This document shows, piece after piece, positions 18,392 through 28,229 of a stretch of DNA of 64,000 nucleotides. A model generated the notes under the pieces. That model saw only the letters and a program-made list of their open reading frames with translations. It made no database searches and was not told the DNA's origin. This DNA is from Elusimicrobiota bacterium (GTDB taxonomy: Bacteria; Elusimicrobiota; Endomicrobiia; Endomicrobiales; Endomicrobiaceae): positions 124,001-188,000 of the forward strand of contig JAFXSD010000024.1 in NCBI GenBank assembly GCA_017525905.1, written 5' to 3'. Numbering within the stretch: position 1 is the stretch's first letter; each line of letters begins with the position of its first letter. Both the position numbers and the translations under genes were made by a program.

Positions 18392-19450
18392 ATGGCTTAC
18401 AAAATTACTTTAGTTAGAGGTGACGGAACAGGTCCGGAACTTACGGAAGTTACGGCAAAAGTTATAGAAGCAACCGGTGTAAAAATAGATTGGGAAATTA
18501 TGGAAGCCGGAGTGGATATTATGGAAAAGGAAGGAACTCCTTTACCGGATAAAACATTGCAATCTATAGCAAAAAATAAAATAGCATTAAAAGGTCCTAT
18601 AACAACTCCTATCGGGACAGGTTTCCGTTCCGTAAATGTTGCTATAAGAAAAGAACTTGATCTTTTTACATGTTTAAGACCTTGCAAAAGTTATGTAGGT
18701 GTTAAATCAAGATTTTCGGATATAGATTTGGTTGTGGTAAGAGAAAATACTGAAGACTTGTATGCAGGTGTAGAATTTGCGGAAAGAACGGATGAGGCAA
18801 ATAAAATTATTGAACTTTCCAAAGGTAAAATAAGACCGGAATCTTCAATATCAATAAAGTCTTTTTCCGAATTCGGATGCGAAAGAATAGTAAGATTTGC
18901 ATTTGATTATGCAGTAAAAAATAACAGAAAAAAAGTTACCGCTGTTGCTAAGGCAAATATAATGAAATGTACCGACGGTATGTTTTACAGAGTAGCAAGA
19001 GAAGTTGCAAAAGATTATGAAGGTAAAATCGAATACGAAGAAAGATTAATAGATAACATGTGTATGCAACTTGTACAAAAACCCGAACTTTACGATGTAA
19101 TTGTTCTTCCTAATTTGTACGGAGATATATTGTCTGATTTATGTGCAGGCTTAGTCGGCGGTCTCGGTGTTGCTCCGGGAGCAAATTTAGGTAAAGATTG
19201 TGCAGTGTTTGAAGCGGTTCACGGTTCTGCTCCTAAATATAAAGGTTTGAATAAAGTTAATCCTATGGCACTTATATTGTCCGGAAAAATGATGTTGGAT
19301 TATTTAGGTGAATTTGATGCTGCAAAAAGATTGGATAAAGCGGTAGCCGAAGTAGTAGCGGAGAAAAAGTTTGTTACTTACGATTTGGGTGGAACGGCAG
19401 GTACAAAAGAAATGGGACAAGCTATAATTGATAGAATAAAAAATTCATAA
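18392..19450 (+). CDS. icd: NAD-dependent isocitrate dehydrogenase
   Basis: Oxidative decarboxylation of isocitrate to 2-oxoglutarate. The 352 residues follow the NAD-IDH (IDH3-like) rather than the isopropylmalate pattern: [20 protein letters not shown] (substrate Ser/Asn/Arg), [15 protein letters not shown], the catalytic Lys in [13 protein letters not shown], metal Asp residues in [16 protein letters not shown], and [10 protein letters not shown]. It starts one base after the previous stop with GGAGAAG upstream, so it is cotranscribed with a glycosyltransferase, an unrelated partner. A perfect terminator follows. Confidence 0.88.
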   Translation: MAYKITLVRGDGTGPELTEVTAKVIEATGVKIDWEIMEAGVDIMEKEGTPLPDKTLQSIAKNKIALKGPITTPIGTGFRSVNVAIRKELDLFTCLRPCKSYVGVKSRFSDIDLVVVRENTEDLYAGVEFAERTDEANKIIELSKGKIRPESSISIKSFSEFGCERIVRFAFDYAVKNNRKKVTAVAKANIMKCTDGMFYRVAREVAKDYEGKIEYEERLIDNMCMQLVQKPELYDVIVLPNLYGDILSDLCAGLVGGLGVAPGANLGKDCAVFEAVHGSAPKYKGLNKVNPMALILSGKMMLDYLGEFDAAKRLDKAVAEVVAEKKFVTYDLGGTAGTKEMGQAIIDRIKNS

Positions 19451-19472
19451 AGGCAGTATAAGTATATAATTG

Positions 19473-19506
19473 AAAACGGAGAGATTTTAAAAATCTCTCC
19501 GTTTTT
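19473..19506 (+). terminator. Intrinsic terminator after icd
   Basis: CGGAGAGATTT (19477-19487) pairs with AAATCTCTCCG (19491-19501) around a 3-base loop, extended by A/T pairs and followed by a T-run. Confidence 0.92.
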
Positions 19507-19511
19507 GTGTT

Positions 19512-19550
19512 TTGTATAAAATTTTTAATTTTGTATAATACGAATATTCG
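19512..19550 (+). promoter_or_regulatory. ackA promoter with palindrome at the start point
   Basis: TTGTAT (19512-19517), 16 bases, TATAAT (19534-19539), then the perfect palindrome CGAATATTCG at 19541-19550 where transcription would begin. The leader is about 85 bases. The palindrome could be an operator. Confidence 0.65.
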
Positions 19551-19631
19551 TTTTATTATTTGTGGTTGTCGTGAATTATAAAACATAAAATATAAATTTG
19601 TCATATTGTATTAAGTTAAGAGGGGAAGAAA

Positions 19632-20843
19632 ATGAAAGTTTTAGTCGTAAATTGTGGTTCATCGTCAGTAAAATATTCTTTGTTCGATATGGAAAAAGAG
19701 CAAAAAATTGCTTGGGGACTTGTAGAATGTATCGGTCTTGAAGAAGCTTTTTATAAAAGGCAAACAATAACAGTTCCGCAGGTAAAAACTGCTTGTAAAG
19801 TCGCAAACCATTTTGAAGCGGTTCAAATAATAATAAAAGATTTGTTGGATGAAAAAACAGGCAGCATAAAAGATATAAAAGAAATTGCCGTTGTAGGTCA
19901 CAGAGTAGTTCATGGAGGATACAAATTTTCGAAACCTGTATTGGTAAATGAACAAGTAAAAAAAGATTTAAAAGAATGTTATTCAATTGCTCCATTACAT
20001 ACACCTCACCATTATGCCGGTATAGAAGCTGTTGAAAAAATGTTGCCGGGAATACCGTCGGTTTTGGTTTTTGATACCGCATTTCATCAAACAATGCCGG
20101 ATTATGCATACAGATATGCAATACCTTCCGAATATTATGAACAAGATCATGTAAGAAGATACGGTATGCACGGAACATCACACAAATACGTAACACAAAA
20201 AGCTGCAGCAATGTTAAACATTCCGGTAGATAAAGTAAACCTTATTACATGCCATTTGGGGAACGGGAGTTCTATTACGGCAATTAAAAACGGTAAAGTT
20301 ATAGATACTTCTATGGGATTTACACCTTTAGCGGGTCTTGTTATGGGAACAAGATGCGGAGATATAGATCCTGCGGTTATCGTTCATATATTATCGAAAT
20401 ATCCGAAAATGACATCCGATGAATTAAATAATTTATTAAATAAGCAAAGCGGAGTTGCAGCTGTTTCCGGTATTGCAGGCGGAGATATGAGAGAAGTTGA
20501 AGATGCAATGATAGCAGGAGATAAAAAAGCAGAACTTGCATTCAATATGTTATGTTACAGCGGTAAAAAATATTTATGTGCATATTACGGAATATTGAAC
20601 GGAATTGACGGTATAGTATTTACTGCAGGTATAGGTGAAAATTCTCCGTTAACAAGAGAAAAAATGTGCGAAGGTTTAGATAATTTGGGAATAAAAATAG
20701 ATAAAGCATTAAATGAACCGAGAAGCAGTAAAGAAAGGTTTATTTCCGCAAGTGATTCTAAAATAAAAGTTATGGTTATACCCACAAACGAAGAATTAAT
20801 GATAGCAAGAGAATCAGTTGAAGTATTGAATGAAAATAAGTAG
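19632..20843 (+). CDS. ackA: Acetate kinase
   Basis: Acetyl-phosphate + ADP to acetate + ATP, the ATP-yielding end step of acetate fermentation. An ASKHA-fold protein of 403 residues with [30 protein letters not shown] (catalytic Asp), [35 protein letters not shown] and the C-terminal TAGIGENS. It is monocistronic between a promoter with a long leader and two tandem hairpins; pta is not adjacent. GAGGGGAAG precedes the ATG. Confidence 0.97.
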   Translation: MKVLVVNCGSSSVKYSLFDMEKEQKIAWGLVECIGLEEAFYKRQTITVPQVKTACKVANHFEAVQIIIKDLLDEKTGSIKDIKEIAVVGHRVVHGGYKFSKPVLVNEQVKKDLKECYSIAPLHTPHHYAGIEAVEKMLPGIPSVLVFDTAFHQTMPDYAYRYAIPSEYYEQDHVRRYGMHGTSHKYVTQKAAAMLNIPVDKVNLITCHLGNGSSITAIKNGKVIDTSMGFTPLAGLVMGTRCGDIDPAVIVHILSKYPKMTSDELNNLLNKQSGVAAVSGIAGGDMREVEDAMIAGDKKAELAFNMLCYSGKKYLCAYYGILNGIDGIVFTAGIGENSPLTREKMCEGLDNLGIKIDKALNEPRSSKERFISASDSKIKVMVIPTNEELMIARESVEVLNENK

Positions 20844-20859
20844 AATATAATAAAAATGT

Positions 20860-20899
20860 GATGCACGTTTCATGCATCAAAAATTGCTTTGCAATTTTT
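20860..20899 (+). terminator. Two tandem hairpins after ackA
   Basis: GATGCA/TGCATC (20860-20878) is followed at once by AAAAATTGC-TTT-GCAATTTTT (20879-20899) ending in a T-run. It separates ackA from the tRNA gene. Confidence 0.7.
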
Positions 20900-20900
20900 T

Positions 20901-20973
<73 letters not shown>

Positions 20974-20992
20974 TTTTTTTTGGAGAATAAAG

Positions 20993-22234
20993 GTGTTGAA
21001 ATATATTAAAAATAATTTGTTTATAGAAAATGTTGCAGTGTCTAAATTGGTAAAAAAGTTTGGCACTCCGCTTTATGCTTATTCTCAAAAAGAATTGGAA
21101 TCGAATTTTAATTCATACAAAGAAGCATTTAAATCTGTAGGTAGTATAATTTGTTATGCAATGAAAGCAAATTCCAATCATAATATATTGAAACATTTGG
21201 CAAAGCTTGGTGCCGGAGCAGATATCGTTTCCGGAGGAGAACTTTACAGAGCATTAAAAGCTGGAATAAAACCGCAAAAAATAGTTTATTCCGGTGTAGG
21301 CAAAACTTCAAAAGAAATAGAGTTTGCGTTAAGAAGTAATATTTTAATGTTTAATGTTGAGTCTCTTGAAGAATTGGACAAAATAAATGCCATAGCCGGA
21401 AAATTAAAAACGAAAGCAAGAATTTCTTTCAGGGTTAATCCTAACGTTGATGTGCATACTCATAAATATATAACTACAGGTAAAGAAGGAAACAAGTTTG
21501 GTATAAAATATGAAGATGCTTTTGATATTTATATAAAAGCTTCTAAGATGAAAAATATAGAAGTTGTTGGTGTTGATAGTCATATAGGTTCACAAATTTT
21601 GGATGTTGCTCCGTTTAAAGTAGCTGCAGAAAAAATGTCGAAGTTAATAGATAAATTGGAAACTAACGGAATAAATATAAAATATATTGATATCGGCGGC
21701 GGTCTTGGAATAAAATATAAACCTGCGGATAAACCGCAAACACCTGCAGATTTAAGAAAAATGATTATGCCGGTATACTCTAAATATAAAAATAAAACAA
21801 TAATTGTTGAACCGGGAAGAGCAATTGTGGGTGATACGGGAATATTAATAGGTGAAGTTTTGTACAGAAAGACATCAGGTACAAAAAATTTCGTAGTCAC
21901 AAATGTGGCTATGAATGATTTAATAAGACCTGCATTATATGAATCTTATCATAATATTATTCCTGTAAAAAAATCTTTCAAAAAACAACAGATTGTAGAT
22001 GTTGTAGGTCCTATATGTGAATCAGGAGATTTTATTGCGAAGGACAGAAAGCTTCCTGTATTTGAACAAGGTGATTTTGTTGCAGTAGAATGTGCAGGTG
22101 CTTATGGCAGAGCTATGTCTTCTCAATATAATTCAAGACCGAGAGGCGCTGAAGTTTTAGTTAACGGTTCTAAAGTAAAAGTAATAAGAAAAGCGGAAAC
22201 AATAGAAGATTTGATGTCTAAAGAAATAAAATAA
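20993..22234 (+). CDS. lysA: Diaminopimelate decarboxylase
   Basis: PLP enzyme converting meso-diaminopimelate to lysine. 413 residues: the PLP lysine in CYAMKANSNH, HIGSQILD, the glycine loop DIGGGLGIKY, EPGRAIVGDTG and the catalytic CESGDF near the C-terminus. It starts at GTG 20993 with GGAGAATAAAG upstream, giving the N-terminus MLKYIKNN. It is followed by dapA and dapB, so this is a lysine/peptidoglycan precursor cluster. A hairpin after it suggests separate transcription of dapA. Confidence 0.95.
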   Translation: MLKYIKNNLFIENVAVSKLVKKFGTPLYAYSQKELESNFNSYKEAFKSVGSIICYAMKANSNHNILKHLAKLGAGADIVSGGELYRALKAGIKPQKIVYSGVGKTSKEIEFALRSNILMFNVESLEELDKINAIAGKLKTKARISFRVNPNVDVHTHKYITTGKEGNKFGIKYEDAFDIYIKASKMKNIEVVGVDSHIGSQILDVAPFKVAAEKMSKLIDKLETNGINIKYIDIGGGLGIKYKPADKPQTPADLRKMIMPVYSKYKNKTIIVEPGRAIVGDTGILIGEVLYRKTSGTKNFVVTNVAMNDLIRPALYESYHNIIPVKKSFKKQQIVDVVGPICESGDFIAKDRKLPVFEQGDFVAVECAGAYGRAMSSQYNSRPRGAEVLVNGSKVKVIRKAETIEDLMSKEIK

Positions 22235-22249
22235 AAATTTTTTATAATC

Positions 22250-22264
22250 CCGTACTTGATACGG
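22250..22264 (+). terminator. Hairpin after lysA
   Basis: CCGTA-CTTGA-TACGG, flanked by AAATTTTTTATAATC and AAATTTTTG so that the A/T tracts extend the stem on either side. Confidence 0.5.
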
Positions 22265-22319
22265 AAATTTTTGTAGTTAATTATAAATTGTAAATATAAA
22301 TTGTAGCAGAGGGGTTTTT

Positions 22320-23192
22320 ATGTTTTCAGGCAGTTTTACGGCAATTGTCACACCATTAAAAAATAATAAGGTAGATTTCGATGCATACAAAAAAATAATT
22401 GATATGCAAATAGAAGCGGGAATTACGGGAATTGTTCCATGCGGTTCTACCGGAGAATCTGCAACTTTGTCACACGAAGAACATGATGAAGTTATAAAAA
22501 AAGCTGTAGAATTTTCTAACGGAAAATTGAAAGTTATAGCGGGTACAGGTTCAAACTCTACGGCGGAAGCAATAAGATTATCAAAACATGCACAAGAAGT
22601 AGGTTGTGACGGTGTTTTACTTGTTGCGCCTTATTATAATAAGCCTACACAAAAAGGTTTGTACCTTCACTATAAAGAAGTTGCAAATGCAATAAATATT
22701 CCGGTTGTTTTATATAATATTCAAGGAAGATCAGCAGTAAATATAGAACCTAAAACTATAGCACAACTTGCAAAAGATTGTAAAAATATTGTTGCAGTAA
22801 AAGAAGCATCCGGCTCTCTTGATCAAATGTCTCAAATAAGATTGCTTGCTCCGGAAATGGATTTGATTTCAGGAGATGATGCTTTAACCGTTCCTATAAT
22901 GGCTATCGGTGGAACAGGAGTTATTTCGGTATTATCCAACATCTGTCCTAAAGTTGTTGCGGATTTAGTTAATGCAATGTTGAAAAAAGATTTAGATAAA
23001 GCAAATGAAATTGCATTTAAATGGTTACCGTTAGTAAAAGCAATGTTTATAGAAACAAATCCTATTCCCGTAAAAGCAGCATTGGCTATGATGGGAATTT
23101 GTTCCGATGAAATGAGACTTCCTATGTGTTCGTTATCGGATGAGCATAAAGAAAGTTTAAGAAAAACATTAAAAAGTTTTAACTTAATATAA
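22320..23192 (+). CDS. dapA: 4-hydroxy-tetrahydrodipicolinate synthase
   Basis: Class I aldolase joining pyruvate and aspartate semialdehyde. 290 residues with GSTGESATLSHEEH, the catalytic Tyr in APYYNKPTQKGLY and the Schiff-base Lys in IVAVKEASGSLDQ. A GAGGGG site precedes the ATG. It is the second gene of the lysA-dapA-dapB set, each separated by hairpins. Confidence 0.96.
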   Translation: MFSGSFTAIVTPLKNNKVDFDAYKKIIDMQIEAGITGIVPCGSTGESATLSHEEHDEVIKKAVEFSNGKLKVIAGTGSNSTAEAIRLSKHAQEVGCDGVLLVAPYYNKPTQKGLYLHYKEVANAINIPVVLYNIQGRSAVNIEPKTIAQLAKDCKNIVAVKEASGSLDQMSQIRLLAPEMDLISGDDALTVPIMAIGGTGVISVLSNICPKVVADLVNAMLKKDLDKANEIAFKWLPLVKAMFIETNPIPVKAALAMMGICSDEMRLPMCSLSDEHKESLRKTLKSFNLI

Positions 23193-23199
23193 GAGATAT

Positions 23200-23277
23200 A
23201 GACGGATAGAAAAAAAGTTCTTTCTTCGCAGTTTCTTCTGTCCGTCTGTACATCAAAATTTTGCGTAACAAAATTTT
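23200..23277 (+). terminator. Two hairpins between dapA and dapB
   Basis: AGACGGA (23200-23206) pairs with TCCGTCT (23241-23247), with inner AGAAA/TTTCT pairs. Then AAAATTTTG-CGTAA-CAAAATTTT (23255-23277) ends right before the AAGGAG of dapB, so part of the second hairpin could also mask that ribosome-binding site. Confidence 0.55.
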
Positions 23278-23289
23278 AAGGAGTTTATT

Positions 23290-24066
23290 GTGTCGAACAT
23301 AATAGTTTGTGGTGCATGCGGTAGAATGGGTAGTGCAATAATAAATATGGCAAAACAAGATAAAGATTTTAATATAGTTGCGGGAACAGAAATAGATTCA
23401 AGCCCTGCAATAGGTAACAAAAATCCACTGATAGTAAAATCAAACGAAATAGAATCTGTAGTAAATGCAGGAGACATAATAATAGATTTTACCATTGCAT
23501 CAAACACAATGAAGAATGTGGAAATTGCTCTTAAAAAAAATGCAAAGCTCGTTATAGGAACAACAGGTTTAACCGATGAAAATAAAGAATTTTTAAAAAA
23601 AGCCGGAGAAAAAATATCAATAGTTTTTGCTCCGAATATGTCAACGGGAATCAATCTGTTACTTGACACAGTTGAAAATATAGCAAAGAAAATTCCAAAC
23701 TATGATGTTGAAATAGTTGAAATTCATCATAACAAGAAAAAAGATTCTCCTTCGGGAACTGCAATAAGACTTGCTGAAGCTGTTGCTGCGGGGCATAACA
23801 AAAGTTTAAAAGAAGTTGGTATTTATGGAAGACACGGAACCCAAACCTTGAGAACTCCGGGAGAGATCGGAATTCATGCTGTCAGATGCGGAGATGTTTG
23901 CGGAGATCATACAGTATATTTTGCAGGTGAAGGCGAAGTGATAGAAGTATCTCATAAAGCAACATCGAGAGCATGTCTTGTGGCCGGCGCATTAAAAGCT
24001 GCAAAATGGCTTGCTGACAAACCGGCAGGCCTTTACGATATGAGAGATGTTTTAGATTTGAAATAA
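23290..24066 (+). CDS. dapB: 4-hydroxy-tetrahydrodipicolinate reductase
   Basis: NAD(P)H reduction step of the diaminopimelate pathway. 258 residues starting at GTG 23290 after AAGGAG. Rossmann motif VCGACGRMGS at the N-terminus, IDFTIASN, GTTGLTDE, then the signature EIHHNKKKDSPSGTA with the catalytic His pair and Lys. Confidence 0.96.
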   Translation: MSNIIVCGACGRMGSAIINMAKQDKDFNIVAGTEIDSSPAIGNKNPLIVKSNEIESVVNAGDIIIDFTIASNTMKNVEIALKKNAKLVIGTTGLTDENKEFLKKAGEKISIVFAPNMSTGINLLLDTVENIAKKIPNYDVEIVEIHHNKKKDSPSGTAIRLAEAVAAGHNKSLKEVGIYGRHGTQTLRTPGEIGIHAVRCGDVCGDHTVYFAGEGEVIEVSHKATSRACLVAGALKAAKWLADKPAGLYDMRDVLDLK

Positions 24067-24104
24067 AATTAAATTTTTGAAAAAAGTTTTCACTCGTTAA
24101 TTTA

Positions 24105-24133
24105 TTGTAAAGATGTTTTATTTTTTATAGAAT
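24105..24133 (+). promoter_or_regulatory. Promoter of nadC, very short leader
   Basis: TTGTAA (24105-24110), 17 bases, TAGAAT (24128-24133). The ATG at 24143 lies about 3 bases beyond the expected start point, with no ribosome-binding site. Confidence 0.55.
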
Positions 24134-24142
24134 AAAAAAGCT

Positions 24143-25000
24143 ATGAATATTATAAAAGATATTGATGAAATAGTAACTTTGGCACTTAAAGAAGATTGTG
24201 CATATAACGATGTTACCTCTAAAAGTTTAAATTTAGACGGTAAAAATGCATCGGCTGTTTTAATTTCAAAAGGTGACGGAATATTGTGTGGTGTTGATGC
24301 ATTTAAGCATGTTCTTCTAAGACTTAGTAAAAATTTTAAATTTAAAGTTTTTAAAAAAGATGCCCAGACAGTAAAAAAGGGCGATGTTATATTAACCGTT
24401 AAAGGTCCTGCAGCACCATTGCTTGCAGGAGAAAGAACAGCCTTAAATTTTATTCAAAAACTTTCCGGTATAGCAACAACAACAAATAAATTCGTTAAAA
24501 TTGTTAAAGGTTCCAAAGCCGGAATTTTCGATACAAGAAAAACCCTTCCCGGTTTTAGAAATGTTTCAAAGTATGCTGTCAGATGCGGCGGCGGGAAAAA
24601 CCATAGAATGAATTTATCTGATATGGTATTGATAAAGGATAATCATTTAGCTTTAATAGACGATTTAACGTTGAAAGTTAAAGAAATAAGAAAAAGATAT
24701 AAAAAACTAAAAGTTCTTATAGAATGTGAACATGAACAACATGTAAGAAATGCAATTGCTGCAAAAGCAGATATTATAATGCTTGATAACATGAAACAAA
24801 AAGATTTGATAAAAATGGTTAAACTTATAAGATCAAGTTCAACATCTACATATAAACCTTTAATAGAAATTTCAGGCGGAGTTAATTTTAAAACAATAAA
24901 AAATTATGCTAAGCTTGGAATAGAAAGAATATCGATCGGAATGATAACACATTCCGCACCGTCTTTAGACATATCCTTGGAAGTTGATGTTCATAAATAG
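24143..25000 (+). CDS. nadC: Nicotinate-nucleotide pyrophosphorylase (carboxylating)
   Basis: Turns quinolinate and PRPP into nicotinate mononucleotide for NAD synthesis. 285 residues with the signatures GERTALNFIQKLSGIAT, FDTRKTLPGFR, the active-site stretch RCGGGKNHRMNLSDMVLIKD and the Glu/Asp sites IECEHEQ and IIMLDNM. rsmE starts 14 bases later. Confidence 0.95.
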   Translation: MNIIKDIDEIVTLALKEDCAYNDVTSKSLNLDGKNASAVLISKGDGILCGVDAFKHVLLRLSKNFKFKVFKKDAQTVKKGDVILTVKGPAAPLLAGERTALNFIQKLSGIATTTNKFVKIVKGSKAGIFDTRKTLPGFRNVSKYAVRCGGGKNHRMNLSDMVLIKDNHLALIDDLTLKVKEIRKRYKKLKVLIECEHEQHVRNAIAAKADIIMLDNMKQKDLIKMVKLIRSSSTSTYKPLIEISGGVNFKTIKNYAKLGIERISIGMITHSAPSLDISLEVDVHK

Positions 25001-25014
25001 TAACGGATATAATC

Positions 25015-25740
25015 ATGCCACATTTTTATGTTAATCCAAAAGATATAAAAGATGAAAGTTTTATTATAGAAAACGAACAATTTCATTATTTGTCTAATGT
25101 CCGAAGGTTTTCCGTCGGAGATGAAATAGACATATTTGACGGTTTAGGGAACTCGTATAAAGCGAGGATAGATATTATAGACAGAAAAAGTATGAAAGGT
25201 AAAATCCTTTCTTCAAAAACTTTTGTTTTGCCGAAAAAGAATATTTCCATATATACGGCAATTCCTAAAGGTGAAAGGTTTGATTGGCTTATAGAAAAAG
25301 CGGGTGAAATAGGTGTTACTAAAATAGTTCCCGTAATATATGTAAGAAGTGTTATAAAAGAGTTGTCCGATGCCAAATGCGACAGATATAAAAAAATATC
25401 AATAGGTGCAAGTTCTCAAAGTTGGCGAGCCGATGTTATGCCTGTATATAAGCCCGTAAAATTTAACGAAGTTGTGGAAAAAGCGGCTTCTCAAAGAAGC
25501 ACACTAAATATTTTACCTTGGGAAAGTGAAGAGAAGAAAAATATTTTGGATTTGCTTAAAGAAAACAAAGAAATAAAGAATATAAATATTTTTATAGGTC
25601 CGGAAGGCGGCTTTGATAAAACCGAAATAGATATTGCATTACAAAACGGTTTTAATACTGTAACATTAGGGAAAAATATTTTAAGAGTTGAAACTGCTGC
25701 AATAGTTTCCGCAAGCATAGTAACAACAATTTGTAACTGA
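25015..25740 (+). CDS. rsmE: 16S rRNA m3U1498 methyltransferase
   Basis: SPOUT-fold methyltransferase of 241 residues. The N-terminal PUA-like part includes HYLSNVRRFSVGDEI; the C-terminal knot has IFIGPEGGFDKTEI and LGKNILRVETAAI, the SAM-binding trefoil typical of RsmE. It is followed within 16 bases by another RNA-modification gene, mtaB. Confidence 0.93.
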   Translation: MPHFYVNPKDIKDESFIIENEQFHYLSNVRRFSVGDEIDIFDGLGNSYKARIDIIDRKSMKGKILSSKTFVLPKKNISIYTAIPKGERFDWLIEKAGEIGVTKIVPVIYVRSVIKELSDAKCDRYKKISIGASSQSWRADVMPVYKPVKFNEVVEKAASQRSTLNILPWESEEKKNILDLLKENKEIKNINIFIGPEGGFDKTEIDIALQNGFNTVTLGKNILRVETAAIVSASIVTTICN

Positions 25741-25756
25741 TATAAAAAGCAAAGCT

Positions 25757-26905
25757 ATGAAAAAGTTATTTATATATACTTTCGGTTGTAAAATAAATCA
25801 ATATGAGAGTCAAATAATAAAAGAAAAATATTGTTCGAATTCATATATTTATACAGGAGACTTCGAACAAGCGGATGTCATTATTGTAAACTCCTGTTCA
25901 GTTACCGCTCATGCAGATAAACAATGTGAACAAATAATAAATAAATTTCATAAAAAAAACGAAAAATCGAAAATTATATTAACAGGTTGTTTTGCAAAGG
26001 TTTCAAAAGAAAAAATATTACAAAAATTTCCTTTTGTTGAAATCGTAATGAAAGAAGAAATGTTGAAAGACAATGAACAAAGAATAAAAACTTTTGATAA
26101 TCATTCAAGAGCTTTTGTAAAAATTCAGGATGGTTGCAACAGTTTTTGTTCTTATTGTATAGTTCCTTATGCAAGAAACATAATGTGGTCCAAACCTGTA
26201 GATAAAATAATAGAAGAAATAGATAATTTAACCGATATCGGCTATAGTGAAATAGTTCTTACGGGAATACATATAGGCAAATATGATAAAGGAATTTCAT
26301 ATTTACTAAATCAAATATACAAAAATATAAATAAAAATTTCAGAATAAGATTGTCTTCAATAGAAATGAATGAAATAACCGATGAACTTATACGTATAAT
26401 GAAAGCGGAACAAGAAAGATTTTGTCATCATTTACATATTCCTTTACAATCTGCTTCGGACACCGTTTTAAAGGATATGAACAGAAAATATTTGTCTAAA
26501 GATTTTTTAGATAAATTAAATTTACTGAAACAAAATTTCAAAGATATTTCAATAACAACCGATGTTATTTGCGGATTTCCAACAGAAACAGATAAAGATT
26601 TTAATATAACATACAATTTTTTAAAAGATAATGAATTTGCAAGATTACATGTCTTTCCTTTTTCACCCAGACAAGGAACAAAAGCTTACGAATTAAAACA
26701 AGTTTATAAAAACGGGCAATCTAAAATAAGAACGGATAAATTGTTACAATTGAGTAAAGAGTTGGAACAAAGATATTTTAACAGGTTTGTAAATACTAAA
26801 AGAAAAGCAGTTTCGTTAAGGGGAAAAAAAGCTTTAACCGATAACTACTTAACAATAGAAAATGTTGAAAAGCAAAACGGTATATTTGAAGTAGAAGTAA
26901 AATAA
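25757..26905 (+). CDS. mtaB: tRNA t6A37 methylthiotransferase MtaB-like
   Basis: Radical-SAM enzyme that adds a methylthio group to t6A at position 37 of ANN-decoding tRNAs. N-terminal UPF0004 domain with three Cys (TFGCKIN, NSCSVTAHAD, TGCFAK), radical-SAM CxxxCxxC in DGCNSFCSYC near residue 130, and a short C-terminal TRAM-like segment (KRKAVSLRGKKALTDNY). At 382 residues it is shorter than the roughly 430-450 of well-studied MtaB proteins, mostly in the linker and TRAM. Confidence 0.85.
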   Translation: MKKLFIYTFGCKINQYESQIIKEKYCSNSYIYTGDFEQADVIIVNSCSVTAHADKQCEQIINKFHKKNEKSKIILTGCFAKVSKEKILQKFPFVEIVMKEEMLKDNEQRIKTFDNHSRAFVKIQDGCNSFCSYCIVPYARNIMWSKPVDKIIEEIDNLTDIGYSEIVLTGIHIGKYDKGISYLLNQIYKNINKNFRIRLSSIEMNEITDELIRIMKAEQERFCHHLHIPLQSASDTVLKDMNRKYLSKDFLDKLNLLKQNFKDISITTDVICGFPTETDKDFNITYNFLKDNEFARLHVFPFSPRQGTKAYELKQVYKNGQSKIRTDKLLQLSKELEQRYFNRFVNTKRKAVSLRGKKALTDNYLTIENVEKQNGIFEVEVK

Positions 26906-26962
26906 TTTGATACTTTTCAAATCTTTAACTTTTCAATAAAAAAGTTTTTACAACTTTTCGGT

Positions 26963-26991
26963 TTGACAATAAAATTATATTTTTATAACAT
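26963..26991 (+). promoter_or_regulatory. Promoter of gap-pgk
   Basis: A consensus TTGACA (26963-26968) is followed after 17 bases by TAACAT (26986-26991; an overlapping TATAAC sits 15 bases from the -35). The roughly 60-base leader ends in a strong GGAGG. Confidence 0.55.
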
Positions 26992-27059
26992 TTCTTTTGT
27001 ATCTATAAAGAAGAAAATAAGCAAAACTTATTTTAATAATTAATTTGGAGGCAAGTAAA

Positions 27060-28133
27060 ATGGCAGTTAAAGTTGCAATTAACGGATTTGGAAGAATCGG
27101 AAGATTGGCATTCAGACAAATGTTTGGTGCAAAAGGTTATGAAGTAGTTGCTATAAACGATTTGACAAGTCCTAAGATGTTGGCTCACTTATTGAAGTAT
27201 GATTCAGCACAAGGCGGATATTGCGGTAAATTCGGTGAAGAAGCAAAACACACAGTATCTTATAAAGAAGCTGTATTGGCTGAAGACGGAAAAACAGTTA
27301 AAGAATTCGGTTCAATAACTGTTGACGGAAAAGAAATTACAATCTATGCAATTCCTAAAGCAAATGAATTACCTTGGGGAAAATTAGGCGTTGATGTTGT
27401 TTTGGAATGTACAGGTTTCTATACATCAAAAGCAAAAGCACAAGCTCACATTGATGCAGGTGCTAAAAAAGTTGTTATTTCTGCTCCTGCAGGAAACGAC
27501 TTACCTACAATCGTTTACAATGTAAACCACAAAATATTGAAAAAAGAAGACAAAATCATATCAGCAGCTTCTTGTACAACAAACTGCTTGGCACCTATGA
27601 CAAAAGCTTTGAATGATTATGCTCCTATTCAATCCGGAATCATGACAACAGTTCATGCTTATACCGGAGACCAAATGATTCTTGATGGTCCGCAAAGAAA
27701 AGGTGATGTTCAAAGAGCAAGAGGCGGAGCAATCAACATTGTTCCTAATTCAACAGGTGCTGCAAAAGCTATCGGTTTGGTTATTCCTGAATTGAACGGA
27801 AAATTAATCGGTGCTGCACAAAGAGTTCCTACAGCAACAGGTTCAACAACAATTCTTCATGCGGTTGTTAAAGGAAAAGATGTTACAGTTGAAGGAATTA
27901 ATGCAGCTATGAAAGCTCAAGCAAACGAATCATTCGGATATACAGAAGAAAAATTAGTTTCTTCCGACATTATCGGTATGAAATTCGGTTCATTATTTGA
28001 TGCTAACCAAACAATGGTTGCAAAAATTGATGACGATACATATCAAGTTCAAGTTGTTTCTTGGTACGATAACGAAAACAGCTATACAAGCCAAATGGTT
28101 AGAACAATTAAGTTTTTTGCAGAATTGAACTAA
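27060..28133 (+). CDS. gap: Glyceraldehyde-3-phosphate dehydrogenase, type I
   Basis: Glycolytic oxidation and phosphorylation of G3P with NAD. The start is ATG 27060 after TTTGGAGGCAAG; the in-frame TTG at 27045 falls in that ribosome-binding site. 357 residues, longer than the usual 330-340 because of an insertion around [17 protein letters not shown] in the NAD domain. [12 protein letters not shown], the catalytic Cys in [10 protein letters not shown] and the His in [10 protein letters not shown] are intact. Codon use is richer in strong codons than in the neighbours, as expected for a highly expressed gene. Confidence 0.97.
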   Translation: MAVKVAINGFGRIGRLAFRQMFGAKGYEVVAINDLTSPKMLAHLLKYDSAQGGYCGKFGEEAKHTVSYKEAVLAEDGKTVKEFGSITVDGKEITIYAIPKANELPWGKLGVDVVLECTGFYTSKAKAQAHIDAGAKKVVISAPAGNDLPTIVYNVNHKILKKEDKIISAASCTTNCLAPMTKALNDYAPIQSGIMTTVHAYTGDQMILDGPQRKGDVQRARGGAINIVPNSTGAAKAIGLVIPELNGKLIGAAQRVPTATGSTTILHAVVKGKDVTVEGINAAMKAQANESFGYTEEKLVSSDIIGMKFGSLFDANQTMVAKIDDDTYQVQVVSWYDNENSYTSQMVRTIKFFAELN

Positions 28134-28171
28134 TAAAATTTGGTTTAGCTTAAATAGTCTTAATTTATATT

Positions 28172-28206
28172 GGGTTCAGTCTGATTATATTTAATTGGCT
28201 GAACCC
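28172..28206 (+). terminator. Hairpin between gap and pgk
   Basis: GGGTTCAG (28172-28179) pairs with CTGAACCC (28199-28206), followed by GATTTTC. It is likely a partial terminator or processing site that sets the gap:pgk ratio. Confidence 0.55.
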
Positions 28207-28229
28207 GATTTTCATAAGAGGAGAATACA

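Noticed and set aside
18392-19450. Isopropylmalate or homoisocitrate dehydrogenase
   Set aside because: The substrate loop [20 protein letters not shown] and surrounding blocks follow NAD-isocitrate dehydrogenase, and no leucine or lysine-aminoadipate genes are adjacent.
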